From assembly GCA_030426805.1 (NCBI GenBank), contig JAUHXU010000004.1, forward strand, positions 110,792 to 174,791: a stretch of 64,000 nucleotides of DNA, read 5' to 3'. Numbering within the stretch: the first letter of the stretch is position 1; every line of letters begins with the position of its first letter. Source of the DNA: a bacterium (GTDB lineage: Bacteria; Planctomycetota; JAFGQW01). The notes under the pieces were generated by a model that made no database searches, was not told the DNA's origin, and was given only the letters and a program-made list of their open reading frames with translations. A program made the position numbers and the translations under genes. Positions 52,190 through 61,385 of the stretch are shown here, one piece after another.

Positions 52190-53470
52190 ATGCGCGTTCT
52201 GGTCGTCGGCGGCGGGGGCCGCGAGCACGCCTTGTGCTGGAAGATCGCCCAGTCGCCCAAGGCGACGAAGGTCTGGTGTGCGCCGGGCAACGCCGGTATC
52301 GCTGGCGTCGTCGAATGCGTCGACATCGGAGCCGGCGACGTCGAGGGGCTCGTGCGGTTCGCGAAGGAGCAGCGCGTCGACCTGACCGTCGTCGGCCCGG
52401 AAGAACCGCTCGTGAAGGGGCTCGTCGACCGACTCGAGGAGGAAGGGCTCCGCGCGTTCGGTCCACGCAAGAGCGCCGCGGAGTTGGAGGGCTCCAAGGC
52501 GTTCGCGAAGGACCTGATGCAGCGCTACCTGATCCCGACCGCCGGGTTCCGGACGTTTCGTCGGGCCGAAGAAGCGCGGCGCTACCTCGAGACGCACGAC
52601 AGCTATCCGTTGGTCCTGAAGGCCGACGGGTTGGCGGCCGGCAAGGGCGTCATCATCTGCCGCAACGCCCAGGAGGCACTCGCGGCGCTGTCGACGATCA
52701 TGGTCGACAAGCGCTTCGGCAACGCCGGCGACACGCTCGTGATCGAGGACTTCCTCGTCGGCGAAGAGGCGTCGATCATGGCGATCACCGACGGCACGAA
52801 CATCCTGCCGTTGCCGTCGTCGCAGGATCACAAGGCGCTCGGCGAAGGCGACCAAGGACCGAACACCGGTGGCATGGGGGCCTACTCGCCGGCGCCGGTC
52901 ATCGACGAGGCGATGATGCGCCAGATCGAGCGATCGATCCTCGTGCCGACGATCCACGCGATGAAGAGCGAAGGGCGTGCCTTCCGCGGCGTGCTCTACT
53001 GCGGCCTGATGATCACGCCGGGCGGCCCGAAGGTTCTCGAATACAACGTGCGCTTCGGCGACCCCGAGGCGCAGGTACTCCTGCCGCGACTCGACGGCGA
53101 TTGGCTCGACGTCTTCACGAGCGCGGCCGACGGGCGGCTCGACCAGGCGGCGTTCTCGTGGGACCCGCGTCCGGCGGTGTGCGTCGTGATGGCGTCGCCG
53201 GGGTATCCTGCGAAGGCGACCACCGGTGCCCCGATCGCCGGGCTCGACGAGGAGGTCGCCGACACGGTCGTGTTTCACGGCGGGACGGCGCGCGATGGCG
53301 ACCGCATCGTGACCGCCGGTGGCCGCGTCCTCGGCGTGACCGGCTTCGGCGATTCGATCGCCGCGGCCCGCGATCGGGCGTATGCCCGCGTCGAGACGAT
53401 TCGGTTTCCCGGCGTGCACTACCGCGGCGACATCGGCGCGAAAGCCCTCGATCGACTCGCGAAGAAGTGA
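52190..53470 (+). CDS. purD: phosphoribosylamine-glycine ligase (PurD, GAR synthetase)
   Basis: PurD joins phosphoribosylamine to glycine with ATP, step two of purine synthesis. 426 aa, usual length. N-domain MRVLVVGGGGREHALCWKIA; ATP-grasp domain with LVLKADGLAAGKGVIICRN and GPNTGGMGAYSPAPV; C-domain with EYNVRFGDPEAQVLLPRL and VVMASPGYP. Ribosome site AAGGAGG precedes the ATG. No other purine gene lies in the window, so purD stands alone here. Confidence 0.97.
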   Translation: MRVLVVGGGGREHALCWKIAQSPKATKVWCAPGNAGIAGVVECVDIGAGDVEGLVRFAKEQRVDLTVVGPEEPLVKGLVDRLEEEGLRAFGPRKSAAELEGSKAFAKDLMQRYLIPTAGFRTFRRAEEARRYLETHDSYPLVLKADGLAAGKGVIICRNAQEALAALSTIMVDKRFGNAGDTLVIEDFLVGEEASIMAITDGTNILPLPSSQDHKALGEGDQGPNTGGMGAYSPAPVIDEAMMRQIERSILVPTIHAMKSEGRAFRGVLYCGLMITPGGPKVLEYNVRFGDPEAQVLLPRLDGDWLDVFTSAADGRLDQAAFSWDPRPAVCVVMASPGYPAKATTGAPIAGLDEEVADTVVFHGGTARDGDRIVTAGGRVLGVTGFGDSIAAARDRAYARVETIRFPGVHYRGDIGAKALDRLAKK

Positions 53471-53528
53471 CCAACCGACACCCCGTGCCGCTCGTTTGGC
53501 AATGCTGGACGTCCAACGGAGATTCCCG

Positions 53529-54788
53529 ATGATTCGCACTGCAAGCCTCGCGCTGGTGCTCGCTACGCTGACCGCGTGCGGCGAGCCGAACCCGACCAAT
53601 GACTCCGAAACCGGCACGACCGGTGGCGGCTCGACCGTCGGCGGGGGGGCGGCCGCAGCGGTCAATCCGCTCGCGACCGACATCACGTCGCGGACGAAGG
53701 ACGCGATCGACCGCGGGGTCGGTTTCCTGCGGTCGCGCTTCGACGTCGCCCAGGGGGCGTGGCTCGTCAACGGCAAGCCGGACGCCGGCATCACGGGTCT
53801 GCTCGTCACCGCGCTCGCGACGAGCCCGCGCAACTATCGGATCGACGACGGCCCGTTCATCGCGAAGCCGCTCGCGTATCTCGCGAAGCTCCAGCGAGAG
53901 GACGGCTCGATCCACGACGGCACGCTCGCGAACTACAAGACCTCTGCGGCGTTGCAGGCGCTCGCATCGGCCGGCGGCGACCGCTACGGCGACGCCGTGA
54001 AACGCGCACGCGACTACCTCGCGTCGATCCAGGCCGACGAGGGCGAGGGCTACTCCGAGGACGACAAGTTCTACGGCGGCGCCGGCTACGGCGGCGACCA
54101 GCGCCCGGACCTGTCCAACCTGAGCATCTGGGTGGACGGCATGCTCGCCGCCGGCGACGAGCGCGGCAGCGACGGCTTCAAGCGCGCGTTGAAGTTCCTC
54201 GAGCGCTGCCAGAACGACTCCGAGATCAACACGATGCGCCACGAGGTGGACGGCAAGGTCTACGTCTCCGGCGACGACGGCGGCGCCGCCTACTACCCGG
54301 GTAACTCGAAAGCCGGATACGACGCGCAGGACGACGGCACGCTCGTGCCACGCTCGTACGGCAGCATGACCTACGCGCTGCTCAAGGGCTACATGGCCGC
54401 CGACCTCGACGCGAACGACCCGCGGGTGCAGTCGGCGATGCGCTGGATCGCGAACCACTTCACGCTCGACGAAAACCCGGGATTCGACACGTCGAAGGGC
54501 GAGGCCGCGAAGTATCAGGGCCTCTACTACTACTACTTCACGATGGCGAAGGCGCTGAGCCTGCTGGGCACCCCGACCGTGCGTGACGCGAGCGGTCGCG
54601 AGCACGACTGGCGTGTCGCGCTCGCAACGAAGCTGCTCGCGGAGCAGGCCGAGGACGGCAGCTGGGTCAACGGTCGCAACAAGCGCTGGTGGGAGGCGAT
54701 GCCCGAGCTGGCGACCGGGTATGCAGTGCAGGCGCTCAATGCGTGCTACGCGAGCCTGAAGAAGACGCCGCCGGCCGAGAAGTCGTAG
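53529..54788 (+). CDS. lipoprotein with terpenoid-cyclase-like alpha/alpha-toroid repeats
   Basis: 419 aa. Signal ends in LATLTACGE (lipobox LTAC, Cys17); a Gly/Thr/Ser linker follows. Residues ~50-415 have repeats of the prenyltransferase/squalene-cyclase fold: QGAWLVNGKPDAGITGLLVTAL, LQREDGSIHDGTLANYKTSAAL and AEDGSWVNGRNKRWWEAMPELATGYAVQALNACY (quoted in parts). The catalytic DXDD motif of cyclases is not seen, so it is more likely a structural or binding relative, a class common in Planctomycetota. It is probably on the periplasmic face. Confidence 0.7.
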   Translation: MIRTASLALVLATLTACGEPNPTNDSETGTTGGGSTVGGGAAAAVNPLATDITSRTKDAIDRGVGFLRSRFDVAQGAWLVNGKPDAGITGLLVTALATSPRNYRIDDGPFIAKPLAYLAKLQREDGSIHDGTLANYKTSAALQALASAGGDRYGDAVKRARDYLASIQADEGEGYSEDDKFYGGAGYGGDQRPDLSNLSIWVDGMLAAGDERGSDGFKRALKFLERCQNDSEINTMRHEVDGKVYVSGDDGGAAYYPGNSKAGYDAQDDGTLVPRSYGSMTYALLKGYMAADLDANDPRVQSAMRWIANHFTLDENPGFDTSKGEAAKYQGLYYYYFTMAKALSLLGTPTVRDASGREHDWRVALATKLLAEQAEDGSWVNGRNKRWWEAMPELATGYAVQALNACYASLKKTPPAEKS

Positions 54789-54792
54789 CGAC

Positions 54793-55350
54793 GTGCTCCC
54801 GGCCTTCGGGGTGCTGTTCCTCGCCGCGATCGTGCTCGCGGTCGTCGCCCCGACGTGCGGTCGACTCGGCACGCGCGCGGCGCTCGTCGCGACCGGCGCG
54901 GTCGCCGTTGGCGCGGCGATCGGTGCGGGTGCGGCCGGCGACGGGTCGATCGGCTGGCTCCGGATCGCCGGCGCCGCGGGGCTGCTCGCGACCTTCGGAC
55001 TCGCGCTCGCGATGGTGGCGCGGGCGCTGCCGGCCGCCGTGGCGCCGCTCGTCGCGATCGGCGCGTTGGTGTGGCTCGCGGGCCCGTTCGTGGTCGATCC
55101 GTTTCTCGAGACCCCGGACGGATCCCCCCGGGTCGGCGCGTTGATCCTCGGCGTGACGCTGAACCCGATGGCCGCGATCGCGTCGCCGTTGCTCGACGTC
55201 GACTGGCTTCGCGCCGGTGTGATCTACGGCGAGGTTCGCATCGGGGCCTTTCATCGCTTCGCCTATCCGTCGCCGCTCGCTCACGCGGCCGCCTGGAGCG
55301 CCCTGGCGGTTGCGGCGTGGCTCTACGGCAGAGGACGCCGGTCGCCGTAA
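54793..55350 (+). CDS. multi-pass membrane protein of unknown function
   Basis: 185 aa from a GTG 4 nt after the previous stop, so likely coupled to the cyclase-fold lipoprotein. Five to six hydrophobic helices (VLFLAAIVLAVVAP; ALVATGAVAVGAAIGAG; GLLATFGLALAMVARAL; ALVWLAGPFVVDPF; AAAWSALAVAAWLYG). Pro and Asp in loops (DPFLETPDGSPRVG) but no motif. No family recognised. Confidence 0.65.
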   Translation: MLPAFGVLFLAAIVLAVVAPTCGRLGTRAALVATGAVAVGAAIGAGAAGDGSIGWLRIAGAAGLLATFGLALAMVARALPAAVAPLVAIGALVWLAGPFVVDPFLETPDGSPRVGALILGVTLNPMAAIASPLLDVDWLRAGVIYGEVRIGAFHRFAYPSPLAHAAAWSALAVAAWLYGRGRRSP

Positions 55351-55390
55351 GTCCTTGTCGAACGGCAGGATCAGCCGCTGAAAAAGACTC

Positions 55391-55419
55391 TGGTGAGGGC
55401 TGGGGACACGCGGTAGACT
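55391..55419 (+). promoter_or_regulatory. weak promoter upstream of the NIL gene
   Basis: TGGTGA, 17 bp, TAGACT. The -35 is poor. Confidence 0.35.
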
Positions 55420-55476
55420 TCAGCCCACACGCACCGCCCGGTGCGCAGACGTTGCAGGGCTCCCGCGGGGAAACGC

Positions 55477-55749
55477 ATGGCTGACAACCCAGAACGGCGC
55501 GAGCTGTTCCTGACCTTTCCGGAGCAGTTGATCGGGCAACCGATCCTCTACAAGGTGAGCACCGAATACGACGTCGTGCCGAACATCCTCGGAGCGACGA
55601 TCAACGACAAGGTCGGTCGCGTCGCGATCGAACTCGTCGGAGAGCCTGGGCAACTCGACAAAGTCGTTGTCTACTTCAAGGACCTCGGCGTGACCGTCGA
55701 GGGGCTCGATCGCGCCGATCTCGATCGCCGGCTGTCGAGCGACGACTGA
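55477..55749 (+). CDS. NIL-domain protein
   Basis: 90 aa: RRELFLTFPEQLIGQPILYK, STEYDVVPNILGATINDKVG, RVAIELVGEPGQLDKVVVYF, KDLGVTVEGLD. This matches the NIL ferredoxin-like domain (PF09383) found at the C-terminus of methionine ABC-transporter ATPases and in some ferredoxins. As a stand-alone domain it may be a small-molecule sensor or regulatory subunit; its partner is unknown. It is followed by a membrane-anchored gene after 28 nt. Confidence 0.85.
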   Translation: MADNPERRELFLTFPEQLIGQPILYKVSTEYDVVPNILGATINDKVGRVAIELVGEPGQLDKVVVYFKDLGVTVEGLDRADLDRRLSSDD

Positions 55750-55777
55750 TCCACCCGCCCGCGACGGAAGGCACGCG

Positions 55778-57574
55778 ATGGGACCCGACCGAGACGCGTT
55801 CTGCCGTGCCGCCGCCGAACTCGGCCTCGTCGACGCGGCCGTCGCCGATCGCATCGCCGCCCAGGCGACCTCGGCGGCCGACGCGCGCGACGCGCTGATC
55901 GTCACCGGGCAGCTCGCGGCCGCCGACGTCGAACGGATCGACCAGCTCGTCCGTGCCCGCGCCGCGGCGGCGCCCCGCAGCCAGCCGCGCTCCGAACCGC
56001 GCGCGCCGCGTCGCCCGTCGACGCCGCGCGCCGTGCCGACGCCGGCTGCCGACGCGGCGGATCGGGACAATGGGGCCGCGGCGCCGGTGCGCGGGCGCTC
56101 GACCGCCCGCGGGCGTGCTCAGCGATCCGGCGGCGGTGCCGCGGCGATCTTCGGCGGACTCGGACTCCTCGCCGTCGCCGGCGTGGCCGGCTACATCATC
56201 GCGACGAGCGAGGCGACGCCGAAGGGGGACAACCCGCGTCCGGCGCGCCTCGACGCGAAGGCCGCCGGCCCCGAGGCGCACGAGAAGCCCGTGGCGCCCG
56301 CGCCGGACCCGGCGTCGACCGACGCGTCACCCCCGGCGGATGACTCGTCCGACCCGACACCCGCGCCCGACCCGACAGCACCGGACCCCGCGGCGGACAC
56401 GCCGACGCCGGCCGATCCCACCCCGGCCGATCCGCCGGGGGAGGAGAAGCCCGACCCCGGGCGCGCACTTCGCGACAACGAGGAGTTCGGCGACGACAGC
56501 GAGCCCGCCGGGCCGCCGCCGGTGCCGAAGGCCTCCCAGGACTCCGACGAGATCGACCCCGACGACCCGCGCGCCCGCGGCGACCGCGACCCGAAGTTGC
56601 TCGCGAAGGGCGACGCGGAGTACGAGCGTGGCGAAGCCGCGAACAATCGCGTCGGTTCGCTGAGCGGCGATGAGCGCGAAGAGGTCATGGTCGAGGCGCT
56701 GCGCCATTACACCGAAGCGCTCGCCGCCTATCGGAAGTACGCGGGCCACCGCTATCCGGCCTTCCTCGAGAAGCGCGTCCAGGAGGTCAACAGCCGCGTC
56801 GCGCTGCTCCGCAAGTTGTTGCCGCCGGAGCGCGTCGCCGAGTTTTCCCGCAAGCTCACCGGCCCGAAGCAGACCGCCACGGAGCTGCTCGCGGAGGCGC
56901 GTCGCGTCGCGAAGGCCGCGCCTCGGGACCTGACGACACAGTTCATGTACTTCCAACGCGTGCTCGACGAATGGCCGGCGTCGCCGGAGGCGCTCGTCGC
57001 GCTCGCCGCGATCGGCCGACTCGGCTGGCGCGAGTTGGAAGAGACCGGGATGCGGCGCGGGTTTCGCGACGTCGCCGACGAGTGGGCCGCGTGGATGCGC
57101 GCGGGCGACTTCGGCAAGGTCGAGGACGCGATTCAGAAGCTCGGCGCGGACGAGACGCTGCGTCGCGTGCTCCGGAGCGACGATTGGGCGCGCGTCGACG
57201 TGTTCGAGCGGGCGCTCCGCGTGCCGAAGGCGTGCGCGAAGAAGCTCGAGATGGGGCAGCGCGCGTCGATCAAGCGGCGTGGCGGCGGTGTCGCGAAAGG
57301 CACGGTCGACCGAATCACGTCCGCGGGCGTGACGATCGACGGCCGGCCGATCGCGTGGGGCGCGTTCGATCCGGAGGCGCTCGTCGCACTGGCGTTCGGA
57401 AAACGCCGCACGGCGACCTACGAGCTGACGACCGCGTGCTTCCTCGCGGTCTGCGCCGTGGAGAAGCCCGCACTCGCCGCGCTCGAGCGCGCGCGCAAGC
57501 GTGGCGCCGCGGTCAGCGAGGTCGGCGCGATCATCGAGCGGTTCGCCCGTACGAAGGAAAAGCCGAGGCGCTGA
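55778..57574 (+). CDS. single-TM protein with Pro/Asp-rich linker
   Basis: 598 aa. Residues 1-~60 are helical (RDAFCRAAAELGLVDAAVAD), then a basic stretch. The TM helix is at ~121-143 (IFGGLGLLAVAGVAGYIIAT), followed by ~140 residues rich in Pro, Asp, Thr and Glu (PDPTAPDPAADTPTPADP). The outer C-terminal ~310 residues are helical with TPR-like elements (VMVEALRHYTEALAAYRKYA) and end in a basic patch. No enzyme motif. Probably a scaffold or wall-spanning protein; the outside location is inferred from the TM. Confidence 0.7.
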   Translation: MGPDRDAFCRAAAELGLVDAAVADRIAAQATSAADARDALIVTGQLAAADVERIDQLVRARAAAAPRSQPRSEPRAPRRPSTPRAVPTPAADAADRDNGAAAPVRGRSTARGRAQRSGGGAAAIFGGLGLLAVAGVAGYIIATSEATPKGDNPRPARLDAKAAGPEAHEKPVAPAPDPASTDASPPADDSSDPTPAPDPTAPDPAADTPTPADPTPADPPGEEKPDPGRALRDNEEFGDDSEPAGPPPVPKASQDSDEIDPDDPRARGDRDPKLLAKGDAEYERGEAANNRVGSLSGDEREEVMVEALRHYTEALAAYRKYAGHRYPAFLEKRVQEVNSRVALLRKLLPPERVAEFSRKLTGPKQTATELLAEARRVAKAAPRDLTTQFMYFQRVLDEWPASPEALVALAAIGRLGWRELEETGMRRGFRDVADEWAAWMRAGDFGKVEDAIQKLGADETLRRVLRSDDWARVDVFERALRVPKACAKKLEMGQRASIKRRGGGVAKGTVDRITSAGVTIDGRPIAWGAFDPEALVALAFGKRRTATYELTTACFLAVCAVEKPALAALERARKRGAAVSEVGAIIERFARTKEKPRR

Positions 57575-57584
57575 CCCCGGCTTT
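57559..57584. terminator. possible bidirectional terminator between convergent genes
   Basis: AAAGCCG, 12-nt loop, CGGCTTT. Plus-strand readout ends in TTTCC and minus-strand readout in TTTTCC. It overlaps the 3' end of the preceding coding region. Confidence 0.35.
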
Positions 57585-57610
57585 CCCTGTCGCGTCGCGC
57601 GGCGACCGCG

Positions 57611-58564
57611 CTACTTGAGCTTCGAGTACTTCTTGTACCAGTCGAACCACTCGGCGCGTTTGAGCTTGCACATGTGCTCGTCCGCCGTGGGGTCGCCCCG
57701 CTGCATGCCGATCCGGCAGATCATGCTGTTGCGGGCGTTCGTGATCTCCTGGAGCGTCTCGGTGATCGGCGGCATCGCCGAGCGCGCGTCCGCGTCGGTG
57801 AAGTCGAGGTCGACCATCTTCGACAGGAGTGCGGGGACCGACGCATCACCGAGCTCGGTGAGGCGCTTCTTCGCCTTCGACGCCTCGCGGCCGGCCCACG
57901 GATCGGTGAGCGTCGCGACCTTCTCGTCGATCTCGGTCCGGACCTCGGCCGACGTCGACTCGAGGTGCGGGATCTTCCGCAGGTCGACCTTCGGAATCCG
58001 CGGGCGCTCCGGCTTCTTCGGCTCGTCCTTCTTCGGCGCCGGCTTCGGCTCGTCCTTCTTCGCGACCGGTTCGTCCTTCTTCGGTGCCGGCGCGTCCTTC
58101 GGATCGTCCTTCGCACCGGCGAGCGGATCGATCTCCGGGACGTCGGGCTTCTCCACGACCGCGGGGGGCGTCTCCGGCAATTGCGTCGGTTCCTCCGACA
58201 CCTTCTCGGTCGCGCGCTTGCGCGTCGGCTTCTTGTCGTCGCCACTGACGAACACGAAGACGATCGCGACGATCAGCACGAGACAGCCGATGCCGGACAT
58301 CAACAGCAGCGTCTTGTTCTGCGCGGACTTCGGCACCGCGGAGCCGCTCGTCGTCCGGCGCGTGGCCGTGCGCGAACGGGTCGGGGGGCGACCGCTCTTC
58401 GTCCCGGCCCCCACAGCGGGGCCGGAGCGCGTGATCGGACGCGCGCCCGGGACGCGGATCATCTCGCCGCAGCCCTTGCACTTGAACTTCTGCCCGGCGT
58501 AGGTGTCGGGCACTTGATAACGCTTCGCGCAGTTCTTGCACGACAACGGAATCTTCGACGACAT
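57611..58564 (-). CDS. zinc-ribbon, single-TM protein
   Basis: 317 aa from an ATG after AAGGAGGAA. The N-terminal ribbon SCKNCAKRYQVPDTYAGQKFK, CKGCGEMIRVPG (Cys9, 12, 29, 32) is typical of planctomycete membrane proteins. A Thr/Arg-rich stretch is followed by a TM at ~84-107 (LLMSGIGCLVLIVAIVFVFV), then a Lys/Asp/Pro repeat region (KKDEPVAKKDEPKPAPKKDE). The final ~110 residues are helical (VATLTDPWAGREASKAKKRL; HMCKLKRAEWFDWYKKYSKL). Function unknown. Confidence 0.75.
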   Translation of the reverse strand: MSSKIPLSCKNCAKRYQVPDTYAGQKFKCKGCGEMIRVPGARPITRSGPAVGAGTKSGRPPTRSRTATRRTTSGSAVPKSAQNKTLLLMSGIGCLVLIVAIVFVFVSGDDKKPTRKRATEKVSEEPTQLPETPPAVVEKPDVPEIDPLAGAKDDPKDAPAPKKDEPVAKKDEPKPAPKKDEPKKPERPRIPKVDLRKIPHLESTSAEVRTEIDEKVATLTDPWAGREASKAKKRLTELGDASVPALLSKMVDLDFTDADARSAMPPITETLQEITNARNSMICRIGMQRGDPTADEHMCKLKRAEWFDWYKKYSKLK

Positions 58565-58625
58565 CGGTTCCTCCTTCACGGCATCCCGCCGGGCTCGCTC
58601 CCGCCGGCCACGCCGTCCCTGCATT

Positions 58626-59882
58626 CTACGAATTTCGATTGCGCGCGGCACGTCGTTGCCGGCGCTTCAGCTCTTTCTTCTGCTGCTCAGTCAGAGACGG
58701 GACGAACGTCTTCGCGTTCATCTGCCACCAACCGAACCAGCGCCGCAGCGCGTTTTGCTGCTCGGATTCCGCCGCGGCGGTCAGGATCCGGCTGCCCACT
58801 TGAGGCTCGAATCCGAACCGCTCGCCGGTGATCGCCCGGAGCCCCTGGATCGCCTGGTGACACGCGAATACGTCGTCTGCGTTCTTCAGATCGCGGCCGA
58901 CGAGGCGGTTCAGCAGCGGCGGAATCGATGGCTTGCCGATCAGGACCAGCTCGTCGATCGCCGCGCGCGCGGCTTTCGTCGCGTCCGGGTCGAGCAGCGT
59001 GTTGATGTGTGTCTCGATCGCCGCGGTGACCGTCGCCTTCGTCCCGGGGACCGGGTCGACCTTCGCGACGAGGCCCATCGCGACACCGCGCGCGTCGACG
59101 TCGCCGCGGCCCTTCGCGACCGGGATCTCCGCGCCCCCGAGCTTCTTGTCGAGCGACTTGAAGCCGGCGGTCTTCTTCACGGCACCCGGCACGATCAGGT
59201 CGTCCTTGACGGCTGCGACCTCGACCGTGGGTTCCTTCGTGATCTTGACCGAGGCGCCGCGGATCAGCGGTCGGTCACCGGTGCGGCGAGCGACGATGAG
59301 CCGCACCTCGTCCTCCTCACCGCTCGGAAACACGCGCGGGATCACGACGACGGTGTGGTCGGTGTAGCCCGGTTCCGCGCATCCCTCGGAGCGCCACTCG
59401 CCGATCGTCGCGAGTTTCCACCGACCGTCGAGGGGCGGTGCCTTCAGCAGGGCCGCGAACGCGTTGAGCTGATCGGCGAGCGAGAGGTCCTTCCAGCGCT
59501 GCTTCTCTTTCGCGCGCTCGGCGAGGAAATCGTACGTCGCGCGCTTGTCGACGAACGCGACGAGTTCGTCGGGGTCGTGGCGGCGGAACGCTTCGACCAG
59601 CTTGCCGAGGTTCTCGTCGAACGGGTCCTTCTGGTTGATCAGCGCCTGCAGTTTCGCCTGCGCCGCCTTCTCTTCCCGCGCTTGCTCGCGCGCCGCCTCG
59701 CGTTCGGCTTCGCGCTCGCCACTGATCTGCGCGCTGCGCTTGATGAGCACGATCGCGACGATCACCAGCACCAGCGTGACCCCGCCCGCGACGATCGTCG
59801 GAACGTGGTTCTTGCGCGGCGGGCCCCGGCGGGTCGGGGATTCGGCGTCTGGCTGGCGTCGGCTCGGGCGTCGGGTGGACAT
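58626..59882 (-). CDS. single-TM protein with coiled coil and HEAT-like end
   Basis: 418 aa. A basic N-terminus, then TM ~28-47 (IVAGGVTLVLVIVAIVLI), a predicted coiled coil ~54-80 (EREAEREAAREQAREEKAAQ), and a ~330-aa outer part. The outer part has a beta section (HTVVVIPRVFPSGEEDEVRL) and a HEAT-like section (LVLIGKPSIPPLLNRLVGRD). The tail is Lys/Arg-rich. The 55-residue match in helical style (two aromatic residues followed by KKY/QQKKELKRR) to the adjacent zinc-ribbon gene suggests related roles. Function unknown. Confidence 0.7.
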   Translation of the reverse strand: MSTRRPSRRQPDAESPTRRGPPRKNHVPTIVAGGVTLVLVIVAIVLIKRSAQISGEREAEREAAREQAREEKAAQAKLQALINQKDPFDENLGKLVEAFRRHDPDELVAFVDKRATYDFLAERAKEKQRWKDLSLADQLNAFAALLKAPPLDGRWKLATIGEWRSEGCAEPGYTDHTVVVIPRVFPSGEEDEVRLIVARRTGDRPLIRGASVKITKEPTVEVAAVKDDLIVPGAVKKTAGFKSLDKKLGGAEIPVAKGRGDVDARGVAMGLVAKVDPVPGTKATVTAAIETHINTLLDPDATKAARAAIDELVLIGKPSIPPLLNRLVGRDLKNADDVFACHQAIQGLRAITGERFGFEPQVGSRILTAAAESEQQNALRRWFGWWQMNAKTFVPSLTEQQKKELKRRQRRAARNRNS

Positions 59883-59957
59883 CGGGGACTCGCTCTCCTC
59901 GAAAGGTGGCGCGTTCGGCTCGGTTCGTCCAGCGACGCCGCGCGGCTACGGCGCACC

Positions 59958-59986
59958 TTGCAAACGGCGCGCGCGGATGGCTTAAT
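59958..59986 (+). promoter_or_regulatory. promoter of the membrane-fusion-protein operon
   Basis: TTGCAA, 17 bp, CTTAAT, in the divergent gap before the first fusion-protein gene. Confidence 0.45.
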
Positions 59987-60059
59987 CACGGTTGGCACAG
60001 GCGCTTCCGTGAATGCGCCGCGACGTCCGCCGCCGCACGGGCCGAGCGGGCTGGCCGAG

Positions 60060-61385
60060 ATGGGGCAGATGGTGATGATTGTACCGCGGACAACGGATCG
60101 GGACCAACCGCGGTTTGGAAAACCGCCCGGATCACGCCGGATCGGCCTCGTCGTGGCCGCGCTGGGCGTCGCCGTGCTCGCTGCGTTCGGCGCCGAGCGC
60201 GTCGCGATCGCCGAGGACGCGCCATCCGGCGAGCCGGCGACCGTCGTCGAGACCGGCGTCGTGCAGGCGCTGAGCTGCCTCACCGTCACGGCACAGCAGC
60301 GCGGTCAGGTCGCGTGGGTCGTCGACGAGGGCAAACAAGTCGCCAAGGGCGAGCCGGTGATCGAGTTCGAGCACGAGGAGCAGGTCCGGCAGCTCGAGGA
60401 CCTCGACGTCCAGCTTCAGGAGGCGAAGGCGCAGGTCTCGGAACTCGAAGACGGCTTCGCGGACCAGAAGAAGGAACTCGAGGCCGAGGTCGAGGCCGCG
60501 CAGAGCACGCTCGAACTCGCGAACTTCCGCGAGAAGCTCCTCGTCGACGGCGCGACCCCCGCGCAACGCGCCGAGGCGCAGGCCCGACTCGACCGCGCGG
60601 CCGCCGCCGCGACGGTCGCGACCGAGCAATGGGAGCGCGCGCAGGGCCTCCTGAAGCGCGGCGTGCTCAGCCAGGACGAGGCGCACGCGACGTTCGTCGC
60701 GAGCGAGCGGGCGCGTTTCGACCACCGCCTCGCCCTCGTCAACCGCAACCTGCTGATCAAGGCGCCCGAGCCGGTCGAGCGCCGGCGGGCGAAGCTCGAC
60801 ATCGAGGTCGCGACGCTCGAGGTCGCGGTCGCGCGGGAGCGCCTCGCGGCGCAGGTCGAGCAACTGAAGCGCGGCATCGACGACGCGAAGCTGCGCGTCG
60901 TGATCGTCGAAGACGAGATGCGACGCGTGAAGCGACGGATCGATCGGAGCATTCTGCGCGCGCCCGGCGCGGGCATCGCGGTGCGTGGCATGGTCGGGCA
61001 CGGGCGCAAGCGCAAGGTCGAGATCGGCTCGCGGGTCTGGCCCGGAACGAGCCTGATCACGTTGCCCGACTTCAGCGCGCTGAAGGTCAACACCCAGGTC
61101 GGCGAGGAGGTCGTCGGCAACCTGCGGGTCGGGATGCGACTGCCGGTGCGGGTCAACACGATCGACGATCGGGCGTTCACCGGCGAGATCATCCGGATCG
61201 ACATCTGGGGGCAGGACCGCAACGAGTTGCTCGACGACACCGGCAAGCGCGCCGAGGGGCTCTACGGCGCGAAGGTCTACGCCGTCGACGTGAAGATCGT
61301 CGAGCGCGACCCCCGCGTGACCGTCGGTGCGCAGGCGAGCGTGCGCTTTCCGAAGCCCACGGCAGCGCCCGAGGTCACGCCGTGA
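60060..61385 (+). CDS. HlyD-type membrane fusion protein 1
   Basis: 441 aa from an ATG at 60060; ATGs at 60069 and 60075 are alternatives, the last with GGGG spaced 9 nt upstream. An N-terminal signal/TM (RIGLVVAALGVAVLAAFGAE), then a barrel-sandwich/lipoyl half (QVAWVVDEGKQVAKGEPVIE), a long coiled-coil hairpin (~residues 110-290; EVEAAQSTLELANFREKLLV; RAKLDIEVATLEVAVARERL) and a beta-barrel region (LRVGMRLPVRVNTIDDRAFT). These periplasmic adaptors link inner-membrane transporters to outer-membrane channels. First of three in a row; its stop overlaps the next start. Confidence 0.9.
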   Translation: MGQMVMIVPRTTDRDQPRFGKPPGSRRIGLVVAALGVAVLAAFGAERVAIAEDAPSGEPATVVETGVVQALSCLTVTAQQRGQVAWVVDEGKQVAKGEPVIEFEHEEQVRQLEDLDVQLQEAKAQVSELEDGFADQKKELEAEVEAAQSTLELANFREKLLVDGATPAQRAEAQARLDRAAAAATVATEQWERAQGLLKRGVLSQDEAHATFVASERARFDHRLALVNRNLLIKAPEPVERRRAKLDIEVATLEVAVARERLAAQVEQLKRGIDDAKLRVVIVEDEMRRVKRRIDRSILRAPGAGIAVRGMVGHGRKRKVEIGSRVWPGTSLITLPDFSALKVNTQVGEEVVGNLRVGMRLPVRVNTIDDRAFTGEIIRIDIWGQDRNELLDDTGKRAEGLYGAKVYAVDVKIVERDPRVTVGAQASVRFPKPTAAPEVTP

